Shown here one piece after another: positions 18,059-26,199 of a stretch of 64,000 nucleotides of DNA. Location: assembly GCF_021129305.1 (NCBI RefSeq), contig NZ_JAJOMB010000016.1, positions 62,001 to 126,000 on the forward strand. The letters run 5' to 3'. Below the pieces are notes generated by a model that saw only the letters and a list, made by a program, of their open reading frames with translations, had not been told where the DNA came from and did not search any database. A program made the translations under genes and the position numbers. The DNA is from Kineosporia babensis. GTDB taxonomy: Bacteria; Actinomycetota; Actinomycetes; Actinomycetales; Kineosporiaceae. Every line of letters starts with the position of its first letter. Position 1 is the stretch's first letter.

Positions 18059-18924
18059 GACACGGCCGAGCTCGGCGGATGACCGTACCGGCGCTTGTAG
18101 ACCCGCGCGAAATGGCTGCTGTCGGCGAAGAACCAGCGCGCAGCGATCTCTGTGACGCTCAGCCCGGCACCAAGGTCACGGCGGGCCTGCTCGAGCCGCT
18201 GGTCGCGGATGTAGGAGGCCACGCTCGTCCCGGTCCCGGCGAACGCCCGTTGCAGGGTACGCAGCGAGACGCCGAACTCGCGCGCGAGCATCGCCGGGGT
18301 GAGGTCGCGGTCAGTGAGCCGTTCTCCGGCAAGCTGTTTCGCGGCCTCGGCCAGAGCCGGGGCGAGCCGGGGCTCGGTGTCGTCGAATCCGCCCCGCGGC
18401 ACCGCCCTGGTCAGCTCCACCAGAGCGTCCCGCGCGGCCCGGCGCCCGGCCGGGCTGAGCCCGGGATGAACCCGGTGCAGCGTCTCGGCGTGGGCTGCGA
18501 CCAGCCGGATCTCGGGCGTCATCACCGAACCGCGGGCCGACCGCGCGGTCATGCCCTCGGCCGGCATCGCCACATGCAGGGAACTGGTGTGCGGCTGCGA
18601 GACGAAGCGTTCGGCCGGGCCGTGATGCAGCAGGAACTGCCCAGCGCGAACGGTGTAGACACCCTCGCGCCGCGGGTCGCGCAGGGTCCAGCCGCCCGCC
18701 CGCACGATCCACAGCCGGACCCGCCCGGCCGTGTCCTCGGGCATGTCCGTGGTGGTGATGCCGGGGGCACCGGCCACCCGGCTGACGATGACGTCGTCGA
18801 GGCGGGCGAGCGGGTCCGCCCCTCGCCATCCGCTGATGGTCGCCGGGGCGAACGTCGGTAACGGATAGTCCTTGCCGATCACCTCGTCCCACCGGCGCAC
18901 GAAGGTGCTGAACGAGGAAGCCAC
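18046..18924 (-). CDS. AraC-family transcriptional regulator
   Basis: A regulator of about 292 residues with an AraC-binding-like N-terminal half (FVRRWDEVIGKDYPLP, then YTVRAGQFLLHHGPAERF) and a C-terminal double HTH (LTPAMLAREFGVSLRTLQRA, then SVTEIAARWFFADSSHFARV and YKRRYGHPPS). I place the start at the GTG at 18924 rather than the ATG at 18957 or GTG at 18960, because those two fall inside a perfect 19-bp hairpin that looks like the terminator of the upstream gene. The Shine-Dalgarno is weak either way. It is convergent with the SDR gene and overlaps its end, so that gene is a likely target. Confidence 0.85.
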   Translation of the reverse strand: MASSFSTFVRRWDEVIGKDYPLPTFAPATISGWRGADPLARLDDVIVSRVAGAPGITTTDMPEDTAGRVRLWIVRAGGWTLRDPRREGVYTVRAGQFLLHHGPAERFVSQPHTSSLHVAMPAEGMTARSARGSVMTPEIRLVAAHAETLHRVHPGLSPAGRRAARDALVELTRAVPRGGFDDTEPRLAPALAEAAKQLAGERLTDRDLTPAMLAREFGVSLRTLQRAFAGTGTSVASYIRDQRLEQARRDLGAGLSVTEIAARWFFADSSHFARVYKRRYGHPPSSAVSQSE

Positions 18925-18947
18925 GGTCCGACACGCTACCTTGTGGC

Positions 18948-18992
18948 GCGGGATCATCACGGCTCGACCTGACCGAGCCGTGATGATCCCGC
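18948..18992 (-). terminator. Perfect 19-bp stem-loop
   Basis: Arms 18948-18966 and 18974-18992 are perfectly complementary over 19 bp with a 7-nt loop. It lies 12 bp past the stop of the leftward membrane-protein gene (19005) and just ahead of the next leftward gene. It lacks a U-tract, as is common in high-GC actinomycetes. A palindromic operator is the alternative reading. Confidence 0.7.
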
Positions 18993-19004
18993 CCCCAACG
19001 ACGG

Positions 19005-20513
19005 TCAGGGCACCAGCCGCGTCCCCTCCGCCTCACCGACCGATCCCTTACCGGCGAACGGAAGCACCGGCGCAGAACCGATCTCGTCGCCGGCCTCGTC
19101 GTACGCGGTCACCGTGGCGGCCTGTTGCGGGTCCAGTTCTGCCTCGGCACGGCGGGACTCGTCCAGATCGAGGCTCTGCGCGTCCTGCCCGTCCGCCTTC
19201 AGTTCCAGCCGAACGGTGCCCGGTGGCGCAATGACGTTGATGCCGTTGGTCTGTTCACCCTCCAACGTCGCCAGCCGGTAGGCGATCGGCCGTTGGGCCG
19301 CCCCCTGCGCGGGCATCAGCACCCGGTAGTCGTTCCGGTCAAGACTGCCGAGGGTGCCACGCCAGGCGAACGCCAGGACTCCCTCGCCGGGTGCCTGCAC
19401 GGTGAAGACCAAGGCCGGCTCGCCGTCGATCAGCCCGGCCCAGGGGATCTCCAGACCAGCCGAGTCCAGCGACAGGTTGGCCTCGGTCAGGCTCTCCCGC
19501 AGCCAGTTCGCGGTCGGCGGCAGGTCGGTGGGGCCGCGTTCACCCCAGACCTGCTCGGCGGTCCGCTCCCCCATCGCCTCGTCGACGACGTCCTGGAACA
19601 CCCGGCCGTCCAGGCCGCCCATTCCCGAGGTCAGCGTCCCGCTGGTGATGTTCCGGGTCTCGCCGTCACGAGTGATGGTCACGGCGATGTCAGCGCGGCC
19701 ACCAGGTTGCGGCGGGACGACAAGCTCCAGCAAACCGCTGCCTTCCTGGCCCGATTCGATGGTCCGGGTGGCCGTACCGTCGGCCCGGAAGGTCAGCTCG
19801 GTCCCGGCCGTGACCGTGCTGCCGACCGGTCCCAGGGCCAGGAGGTACCCGTCCTCGTCGTTCGCGGAGTACTCCCATCTGAAGGCCGCCGTGGCGTCCC
19901 CGATCGGGTCAGCGCTGGTGCCGTACATCATCTGCTTGACCCGGTCCTCCCCCGCCTCACCCTGGAACCAGTAGACCCTGGAGGCATCGTTGCCGCCCTT
20001 GGTCGTCGCCGGAACGTAAGCAGCCACCTGGCGGGTGTTTCCGATCTCACCGGCGTACAGGAACTGCACGTCCTTCTCCTCGACCGGCCTGACGACGTTC
20101 TCGCGCAGGCGGGCGGCGGCCTCGCCGGCCACGTAGGTCCGCATCCGCTCGAGCCATTCCTGGTCTCCGGCCAGCGACCCCCGCACCGGACTGTCCAGCA
20201 GCGCCTCGGTGGCGGCGGCGATGTCCTCCGGAGAGTCGGATCCGGTCGGTTCCGGCACCGGCACCCAGTTCTCCTGGCCGTGCATCCCGTCCGACGGACT
20301 CGAGCGCTCGCTCCGGTCGGCCAGATTCAGGCCGACCGCGCCGGAGACCCCCACCACACCGGCCACCACCAGCGCCACCACGCCGGTCCGGATCCGGCGG
20401 GAGCGCCGGTTCTGCTCCTCGCGGCGCAGGAAGGACGCGTAGGGGTCCACCGGGGCGTGCATGGTGACGGCCTTCTCGTTCAGGCCGATCCGTAACTGCG
20501 CTTCCACGTCCAT
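19005..20513 (-). CDS. Membrane-anchored protein coupled to SigE-family sigma factor, possible anti-sigma factor
   Basis: A 502-residue protein of no recognised family. About 45 N-terminal residues, rich in Arg (RREEQNRRSRRIRTG), precede a single hydrophobic helix (VVALVVAGVVGVSGAVGL), followed by a long, acidic, beta-rich region presumably outside the membrane. The ATG at 20513 lies 2 bp after the stop of the SigE-family sigma gene, so the two are co-expressed. In actinomycetes the gene next to a SigE-type sigma often encodes its membrane anti-sigma or sensor; a cytoplasmic tail plus one TM plus an outer domain fits that, but no anti-sigma zinc motif is seen, so the role is inference. A strong hairpin follows the stop. 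Confidence 0.75.
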   Translation of the reverse strand: MDVEAQLRIGLNEKAVTMHAPVDPYASFLRREEQNRRSRRIRTGVVALVVAGVVGVSGAVGLNLADRSERSSPSDGMHGQENWVPVPEPTGSDSPEDIAAATEALLDSPVRGSLAGDQEWLERMRTYVAGEAAARLRENVVRPVEEKDVQFLYAGEIGNTRQVAAYVPATTKGGNDASRVYWFQGEAGEDRVKQMMYGTSADPIGDATAAFRWEYSANDEDGYLLALGPVGSTVTAGTELTFRADGTATRTIESGQEGSGLLELVVPPQPGGRADIAVTITRDGETRNITSGTLTSGMGGLDGRVFQDVVDEAMGERTAEQVWGERGPTDLPPTANWLRESLTEANLSLDSAGLEIPWAGLIDGEPALVFTVQAPGEGVLAFAWRGTLGSLDRNDYRVLMPAQGAAQRPIAYRLATLEGEQTNGINVIAPPGTVRLELKADGQDAQSLDLDESRRAEAELDPQQAATVTAYDEAGDEIGSAPVLPFAGKGSVGEAEGTRLVP

Positions 20514-20515
20514 GA

Positions 20516-21040
20516 TCAGCCTTCCTGAACCGCGGTGTCGAAAAGGGGACTCACGCCGATCTGCTCACGCAGCCGACCGAGTCCCCGCGAGCGCTGGCTC
20601 TTCACGGTCGCGACCGAACTGCCCATGGCCTCGGCGATCTGCTGGTCCGGCAGGTCCTCGAAGTAGGACAGCACCAGCACCGCCCGCATCTTCGGGGGCA
20701 GCAGCTGCAGGGCCGCGAGCAGTTGCTGACGCTGCTCGACCTGCTCGAAGCCGCCCGGCAGGTACACCGCCTCGGTGGGTTCCTGCGGCAGTTCGCCGAA
20801 GCTGCGCCGGCGCCGCCACGACGTCGCGGTGTTGATCATCACCCGGCGCACGTAGGCCCGGGGCGAATCCAGGTGCGCAACCGAACCCCAGCGTCGGTGC
20901 GTCTTCTCCAGCGCGGCCTGGACCAGGTCTTCCGCGTAGTCACGGTCCCCGGTGAGCAGGAACGCCGTCCGGGTCAGGGAGACCCACTCCTGCTGGACCA
21001 GGGCCCGGAATCCGTCCTCGTCCTCCTCGGGACGTTTCAT
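20516..21040 (-). CDS. SigE-family RNA polymerase sigma factor (ECF)
   Basis: A 174-residue ECF sigma factor. Region 2 reads RTAFLLTGDRDYAEDLVQAA, then LEKTHRRWG and PRAYVRRVMINTATSWRRRR, the -10 recognition helix with the basic run typical of the actinobacterial SigE family. Region 4 reads LPPKMRAVLVLSYFEDLPDQ, then IAEAMGSSVATVKSQRSRGL, the HTH that contacts the -35. Only regions 2 and 4 are present, as expected. The ATG at 21040 starts a compact protein beginning MKRPEEDEDGF; a longer version would add 19 poorly conserved-looking residues. The membrane protein encoded next may hold it inactive. Confidence 0.92.
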   Translation of the reverse strand: MKRPEEDEDGFRALVQQEWVSLTRTAFLLTGDRDYAEDLVQAALEKTHRRWGSVAHLDSPRAYVRRVMINTATSWRRRRSFGELPQEPTEAVYLPGGFEQVEQRQQLLAALQLLPPKMRAVLVLSYFEDLPDQQIAEAMGSSVATVKSQRSRGLGRLREQIGVSPLFDTAVQEG

Positions 21041-21112
21041 CGGACGGCCCCCGGTGCTATTACGGTTGTCATACCTGGATAAACGCTTTGACCCCACCCA
21101 AAGGTTGAGACG

Positions 21113-22093
21113 TCAGTCGTCCCCGTTGATGTCGACTCCCTGGGCTCGTAGTTCGGTGACCCCGTTCAGCTGCGAAAGATCACTGCCGCCGACGTAGGCC
21201 TCCTCCAGACTCGAAACCCGGCTCAACGGTGTCAGATCGCTGAGCCGGGTGGAGGGCATGAAGATCACGCGCAGGTTGCCCAGACGCTCCACCCCCTCCA
21301 GCGAGCTGATCGGGTTCCGGCCGCACTCCATCTCGTTCACTGCGTCCAGATCCAGCTGTGAGAACCCGTCATCGATACCGTCGAGGTGCAGGGCTTCCGC
21401 GACGCAGACCGCCAACCCCCGGTCCGGGAACGCCTCGACCGGGACGAAACGCTCCGCCGTCCGCAGATAGGTCCAGACCCCAGAGACGAGCAGCAGCGTC
21501 AGTACGGCGAGCACGACCCTGCCCGGGGCCGGTTTGATGGGGGACGATCGGCGCACCACAGCGGTTGGGATCAGTACGCCGGCGAGCACGACGAGCAAAC
21601 TGGCAAGGATCAGCGAGCCCACCACTTCTCCCTCGCTGTAGGCGCTCGGCAACACAGCCGCGCCCAGGAGCCCGAGCGCCCACACGCCTGAGCACAGCAT
21701 CGCGAAGACCGTCGCCGCCCGGCCGATCCGGCGCCCGCCGGTTTGCCCCGCGAGACCACCGAGCACCAGAGCAAGGCCGACCGCGGTGAGCCCCACCGCC
21801 GCCATGTCCCGGGTCATGGACAGAATCAGGTACTCGCTGAAGCCGCGCCGGAGCGGTCGCAGGGCGTCCCAACGGTAAGTCAGGTAGGCGCCCAGCACCG
21901 TCAGCAGGCTTCCGCCGAGGACCCAGGCTCGGCTCGGCGTGGCCACGATCAGCAGGGGCGCGGCGCACCAGGCGAAGGTCACGGCAACCGCGGTGACGCC
22001 CGCCTGGCCGGTGAGGGGCCAGAGCACCAGGGCCTGAAGGAAACCGGCGCCGCACAGCGTTCCAAAAAGGATTTTCGCTGACATGTCAGGCAT
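21113..22093 (-). CDS. Polytopic membrane protein with C-terminal leucine-rich repeats
   Basis: About 326 residues, no recognised family. The first 200 residues hold six or so hydrophobic helices (ILFGTLCGAGFLQALVLWPL is the first). A further helix, VVLAVLTLLLVSGVWTYLR, leads to a C-terminal domain of about 95 residues with three leucine-rich-type turns (LEGVERLGNLRVIFMPSTRL, then SDLTPLSRVSSLEEAYVGGS), resembling internalin-type repeats. LRRs usually bind other proteins. The start is unsure: ATG at 22093 or 22084 fits the first helix, and an ATG at 22153 is also open; none has a good Shine-Dalgarno. It stands alone upstream of the sigma gene, with a 72-bp gap. Confidence 0.65.
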   Translation of the reverse strand: MPDMSAKILFGTLCGAGFLQALVLWPLTGQAGVTAVAVTFAWCAAPLLIVATPSRAWVLGGSLLTVLGAYLTYRWDALRPLRRGFSEYLILSMTRDMAAVGLTAVGLALVLGGLAGQTGGRRIGRAATVFAMLCSGVWALGLLGAAVLPSAYSEGEVVGSLILASLLVVLAGVLIPTAVVRRSSPIKPAPGRVVLAVLTLLLVSGVWTYLRTAERFVPVEAFPDRGLAVCVAEALHLDGIDDGFSQLDLDAVNEMECGRNPISSLEGVERLGNLRVIFMPSTRLSDLTPLSRVSSLEEAYVGGSDLSQLNGVTELRAQGVDINGDD

Positions 22094-22336
22094 TCTGGCG
22101 TATGTGGTGGCCAACACATCCGGCGCGCGACCGCCGGTATGGAACGCGAACATCGCCTCGCGGACATCAGCGTTCTGCAGTCGGCAGGCCGGTTGCTCGT
22201 GCTGAATTTGTCACCGTCAGGGCTTGTTCGGCCGCCCCTGGTCACCCGATAGGCGGCGAGCCGATCCGTGCGGGGTCGCAGAACGTGACCCCAATGGGCT
22301 CTCAACGCAGGATGAGCCCAGCCGACTACTCAGACC

Positions 22337-25090
22337 ATGACCCTGACCCCTGCCGCCCGGATCCAGCCTCTCGCGGCTTTGGCGGTCGGTGTCACCGTCG
22401 TCCTGGGCGCCGTCCTGGTGCTCCAGCTCGGATCACCGCGGTTCCTGTCCTGCGTGGCCTCGGGCTCGCTGGCGGTCTGCGCCGCCCTGTCGGGCTGGGC
22501 CTGCATCGTCCGGGGGCGGCACTGGGACGGTGACGAGCAGGACCGGCGCATCGGTTACCTGTTCGGGTCGGCCATGTTCACCTGGAGCGGCAGCCACCTG
22601 GCGCTGCTCGGGGTTGCGCTGGCCGACCCCGGTTCGTCCGCCCACACCCAGCTGCAGATGCTGACCTGGTTCGGGATCCTGGTGACGGCGACGCAGTTCA
22701 TCATCGGCATGACCAAGATCATGCGCAAGACGCCCCAGCAGTCGCCGGGGTCACTGGCCCGGACCCTGCTCGGCACCGTGGTGGTCAGCTGGGCGGTGGC
22801 GCTGATGGCCTGGGTGATCGTGCTCGGCCCGGCGCTGTCCCGCCTGGAGGTGTCCCTGGCCCGGGCCGCAGCCCCGATCATGTACATGGGCGCGATCGTG
22901 CTGGCCGTCATCATGTGCCTGTACCTGGTGGCGGGCCTGGGCACCAGCGGAATGCGGTCCGTCGTGCCCTGGTGGGGCATGCTCGGGCTGGTCTTCGCGG
23001 GCGGGGTCATGGAGGTCACGCTCGCCTACGGCACCCTCACCGGCACGGTGCGGACCGGGACCCCGATCGATGCCCTGGGGCTGGTCGGCGCGTCCTGCTT
23101 CCTGCTCGGGGCCCTGCTGCCGGACCAGGGCACGGCCACCGCGCGCAGTCTGCCCCTGCAACGGCTGGGCGAGGCCGTCCCGACCGCGTTCACCGTCCTG
23201 GCCGTCCTCTCCTCCACCCTGGTCTCGATGACCACCGGGTTCACCGACGACATCACTACCTGGTTGCGGACCGGCCTGATCCTGTTGCTGATCGCCCACC
23301 AGTACCAGGCCCGGCGCGAGAACCGTCTGCTGACCAAGCGGCTGGAGCAGAAGGTCGTGGCCGGCACCGAGGAGCTCCAGGCCAGCAACAAGCGCTTTCG
23401 CGCCCTGGTCGAGAACAGCTCCGACGTGATCGCGACGATGGACCGCGACGGAGTCCTGGGCTACGTCAGCACCTCCTCGGAGCGGGTCCTGGGAGTTCCG
23501 GCCGCCGGGCTGATGGGGGTGGACGTCGGCCACCTCCTGGACGAGGCGTCACGCCAGGTCATGCGCAGCGCGATGGACCGGACCGCGGCCGAGCCGATGG
23601 CCCGGGAGGTCGTGGAGCTGCAGGTCACCCTGCCCGGAGGCCAGCAGATGGTGATGGAGGACGTGATCACCAACATGCTCGACGACCCGGCGGTCCAGGC
23701 CTACGTGATCAACGCCCGCGACATCACCGACCGCCGCAAGCTCGAGGACAAGCTGGTTCACCAGGCCTTCCACGACACCCTCACCGGCCTGGCCAACCGG
23801 GCGCTGTTCAACGACCGCGTCCAGCACGCCCTGCGCCGCCGCTCCGGCGCCGGGCACCCTGAGCTGATCGGTGTCCTGTTCCTCGACCTCAACGGGTTCA
23901 AGACGGTCAACGACACCCTCGGCCACGGCACCGGGGACGCCCTGCTGGTCGCCGTCGCCCAGCGGCTCACCGCCTGCCTGCGGCCCAGCGACACCATCGC
24001 GCGCCTGGGCGGCGACGAGTTCGCCATCCTGGTCGAGAGCGGCCACACCGAGAGCGAGTTCGTCGACCTGGCGATGCGTCTGCACCAGGCCCTGGAGCCG
24101 GGCTTCCGGATCGGCGAGCAGGACCTGTTCGTCGGCACCAGCATCGGGATCGCCTGCTCCGAGGTGGGCTCGATCGATGTCGAGCAGCTGATCCGCAACG
24201 CCGACCTGGCCATGTACCAGGCCAAGGAACGTCGCGACGGGCAGCCCGCCGTGTACGACCCCAGTCTGCACCGCGACCTGCTCGAGCGCGCCGCCCTGGA
24301 GAGCGACCTGCGCCGGGCCCTGGCCGAGAACGAGCTCCAGGTCCACTACCAGCCCACCATCGTGCTGGAGTCCGGCGAGATGGTCGGCGTCGAGGCCCTG
24401 GTCCGCTGGCAGCACCCCGAGCGGGGCATGGTCCGTCCCGACCTGTTCATCCCCCTGGCCGAGCAGACCGGCATGATCCACGAAGTAGGGCTCCTCGTCC
24501 TGCGGGAGGCCTGCCTCCAGGGCCAGCGGTGGGCGGCGATGTCGCCGGAGAACGCACTGACCGTCGCGGTGAACGTCTCCGGGAAGCAGCTGCAGCGCAC
24601 CGACTTCGCCGAGGAGGTGCAGGATGTGCTGCGCGAGAGCGGCTTCCCGGCGCACCGGCTCGTGCTCGAGATGACCGAGAGCGTCCTGGTCAACGACACC
24701 GAGATCACCCTGCGCACGCTGCGGGCCCTGCGGGAGACCGGGGTGCGGATCGCGATCGACGACTTCGGCACCGGCTACTCCTCCCTGAGCTACCTGCACC
24801 ACTTCCCGGTCGACATCCTCAAGATCGACCGCTCGTTCGTGCAGCGCCTGTCCGACCCGCAGGCCCAGAACGGCCTGGTCGAGAGCATCGTGCAGATCGG
24901 CCGGAGCCTGAACCTGGAGACCATCGCCGAGGGCATCGAGGACCCGCAGCAGATCAGCACGCTGCGCGGTCTCGGCTGCGAGCTGGCCCAGGGCTACCAC
25001 TTCGGCCGTCCCGGGCCGGCCGAGACCGTCTCCCGGCTGGTGGCAGCTGCGGCCGACGTCCAGCACCGGGAACCCGAGCCTGTCCGCTGA
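22337..25090 (+). CDS. Membrane PAS-GGDEF-EAL protein (c-di-GMP synthesis and breakdown)
   Basis: A 917-residue bifunctional-type c-di-GMP enzyme. The N-terminal 340 residues form a membrane sensor of eight to ten helices. A PAS domain follows at about 351-480 (FRALVENSSDVIATMDRDG). The diguanylate cyclase domain begins near LVHQAFHDTLTGLANRALF, and its active site RLGGDEFAIL (GGDEF at 558-562) is intact. The EAL phosphodiesterase domain (VGVEALVRW, EAL at 686-688) keeps the metal-site residues EMTESVL and IDDFGTGYSSLSYLHHFPVD, and the KIDRSFV segment. Both domains look active, so net output would depend on the sensor. It is monocistronic, with a hairpin after the stop. It may tune motility or surface growth; a chemotaxis receptor is also in this window. 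Confidence 0.93.
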   Translation: MTLTPAARIQPLAALAVGVTVVLGAVLVLQLGSPRFLSCVASGSLAVCAALSGWACIVRGRHWDGDEQDRRIGYLFGSAMFTWSGSHLALLGVALADPGSSAHTQLQMLTWFGILVTATQFIIGMTKIMRKTPQQSPGSLARTLLGTVVVSWAVALMAWVIVLGPALSRLEVSLARAAAPIMYMGAIVLAVIMCLYLVAGLGTSGMRSVVPWWGMLGLVFAGGVMEVTLAYGTLTGTVRTGTPIDALGLVGASCFLLGALLPDQGTATARSLPLQRLGEAVPTAFTVLAVLSSTLVSMTTGFTDDITTWLRTGLILLLIAHQYQARRENRLLTKRLEQKVVAGTEELQASNKRFRALVENSSDVIATMDRDGVLGYVSTSSERVLGVPAAGLMGVDVGHLLDEASRQVMRSAMDRTAAEPMAREVVELQVTLPGGQQMVMEDVITNMLDDPAVQAYVINARDITDRRKLEDKLVHQAFHDTLTGLANRALFNDRVQHALRRRSGAGHPELIGVLFLDLNGFKTVNDTLGHGTGDALLVAVAQRLTACLRPSDTIARLGGDEFAILVESGHTESEFVDLAMRLHQALEPGFRIGEQDLFVGTSIGIACSEVGSIDVEQLIRNADLAMYQAKERRDGQPAVYDPSLHRDLLERAALESDLRRALAENELQVHYQPTIVLESGEMVGVEALVRWQHPERGMVRPDLFIPLAEQTGMIHEVGLLVLREACLQGQRWAAMSPENALTVAVNVSGKQLQRTDFAEEVQDVLRESGFPAHRLVLEMTESVLVNDTEITLRTLRALRETGVRIAIDDFGTGYSSLSYLHHFPVDILKIDRSFVQRLSDPQAQNGLVESIVQIGRSLNLETIAEGIEDPQQISTLRGLGCELAQGYHFGRPGPAETVSRLVAAAADVQHREPEPVR

Positions 25091-25155
25091 TGGCCAGGGC
25101 CAAACAACGGAGAACGGCGCCGGTACCCATGAACGCGGCGCCGCTCCCCGTCGGA

Positions 25156-25180
25156 CCTACGCGCTAAGCCGACGCGTAGG
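25156..25180 (+). terminator. Hairpin terminator after the GGDEF-EAL gene
   Basis: CCTACGCG at 25156-25163 pairs perfectly with CGCGTAGG at 25173-25180 across a 9-nt loop. GTCTTGTCTC follows, a modest pyrimidine run. It lies 65 bp after the stop and 8 bp before the end of the leftward small gene, so it could serve both. Confidence 0.6.
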
Positions 25181-25188
25181 GTCTTGTC

Positions 25189-25467
25189 TCAGGCCGCTCG
25201 GAGTGAGGCCTCCAGTTGCACGCTCAGGTGCTGAAGCGTGGTCTGGAGGCTCTCCCCGGTGCGTTCCTGATGCAGGCGCAGGAGCACGTCGGTCAGCAGC
25301 AGCGCTCCCTGGCCGAGCATCCCGTCGTCGTGCAGAGTGCTGAGCAGGTGCGCCGCATCGTCCCGGTCGCCCCGGTCGCGGGCTGCGACGACTCCGGCCA
25401 CACGCTGGGCAGCATCGACGAGCTGGAGAAGTTCGGCGCGGCGGTCCTCGTGCGGCGAGGAGGTCAC
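25189..25467 (-). CDS. Small protein coupled to superoxide dismutase
   Basis: A 92-residue predicted soluble, helical protein of unknown family. Its GTG start at 25467 overlaps the SOD stop as GTGA, so it is very likely translated with SOD. The sequence is rich in Leu, His, Gln and Arg (for example [20 protein letters not shown] and [15 protein letters not shown]), with no signal peptide, Cys pair or metal motif. A longer open frame exists upstream but runs inside the SOD gene. I do not recognise it. Co-translation suggests a link to SOD or metal homeostasis, by position only. Confidence 0.6.
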   Translation of the reverse strand: MTSSPHEDRRAELLQLVDAAQRVAGVVAARDRGDRDDAAHLLSTLHDDGMLGQGALLLTDVLLRLHQERTGESLQTTLQHLSVQLEASLRAA

Positions 25468-26087
25468 GGGACGAGCAGCCCGGCGGTCTGGCTGCGCGCG
25501 CGCTCGAAGCGGGACTGCACGTCGGCCCAGTTGATGATGTTCCACCAGTTCTTCACGTAACTGGCCTTGTCGCTGGTGTACTGCAGGTAGAAGGCGTGCT
25601 CCCACATGTCCAGCATCAGCAGCGGCACCTGGCAGGTGGGCACGTTGCCCTGGTGGTCGTACAGCTGCACGATGTACAGCCGCCTGGCCAGCACGTCATA
25701 GGTCAGGATCGACCAGCCCGAACCCTGGATCGCCAGGGCGTTGGCGGTGAAGTGGGCCTGGAAGGCGTCGAAGTCGCCGAAGAACTCGTCGATCGCGGCG
25801 GCCATCTCACCGGTCGGCTTGTCGCCACCGTCCGGGGACATGTTCGGCCAGAACACCGAGTGGTTCACGTGCCCGGCCACATGGAAGGCCAGGTTCTTCT
25901 CCAGGGTCCCGATGGCGCCGAACGACTTCTTCTCCCGGGCCTCGGCGAACTGCTCGATCGCGGTGTTGGCGCCGGTCACGTAGGCGTTGTGGTGCTTGGA
26001 GTGGTGCAACTCCATGATCGTGCCGGAGATGTACGGCTCCAGGGCGGAGTAGTCGTACGGCAGTTCCGGAAGCGAGTAGTCAGCCAC
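25464..26087 (-). CDS. Fe/Mn-type superoxide dismutase
   Basis: A 207-residue superoxide dismutase converting superoxide to oxygen and hydrogen peroxide in the cytoplasm. All four metal ligands are in place: His28 ([13 protein letters not shown]), His76 (HVNHSVFW), Asp160 and His164 ([14 protein letters not shown]). Length and the N-terminal [13 protein letters not shown] are standard. Sequence alone does not settle iron versus manganese; the segment YDHQGNV and the upstream Nur-like box recall the iron-type SodF of Streptomyces. The GTG at 26087 has AGGAGG 5 nt upstream. It is followed by a coupled 92-residue gene. Confidence 0.95.
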   Translation of the reverse strand: MADYSLPELPYDYSALEPYISGTIMELHHSKHHNAYVTGANTAIEQFAEAREKKSFGAIGTLEKNLAFHVAGHVNHSVFWPNMSPDGGDKPTGEMAAAIDEFFGDFDAFQAHFTANALAIQGSGWSILTYDVLARRLYIVQLYDHQGNVPTCQVPLLMLDMWEHAFYLQYTSDKASYVKNWWNIINWADVQSRFERARSQTAGLLVP

Positions 26088-26099
26088 AAGTTCCTCCTA

Positions 26100-26116
26100 T
26101 TGCGAAGACTTAGCAA
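26100..26116. promoter_or_regulatory. Nur-like box upstream of superoxide dismutase
   Basis: TTGCGA-N5-TAGCAA at 26100-26116 matches the Streptomyces Nur consensus TTGCAA-N5-TTGCAA with one mismatch per half-site and exact spacing. It lies within a 21-bp near-perfect palindrome (26098-26118, one mispair) that begins 2 bp beyond the SOD ribosome site. In Streptomyces, nickel-bound Nur represses sodF through such a site. Confidence 0.6.
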
Positions 26117-26199
26117 TAAGCAAACTAGTACACCGGGACGACGTCCGGCACCGCGGGAGGGTCCGGCGCGCCCATCGACTGACCTCGGCCGAGGATCGC

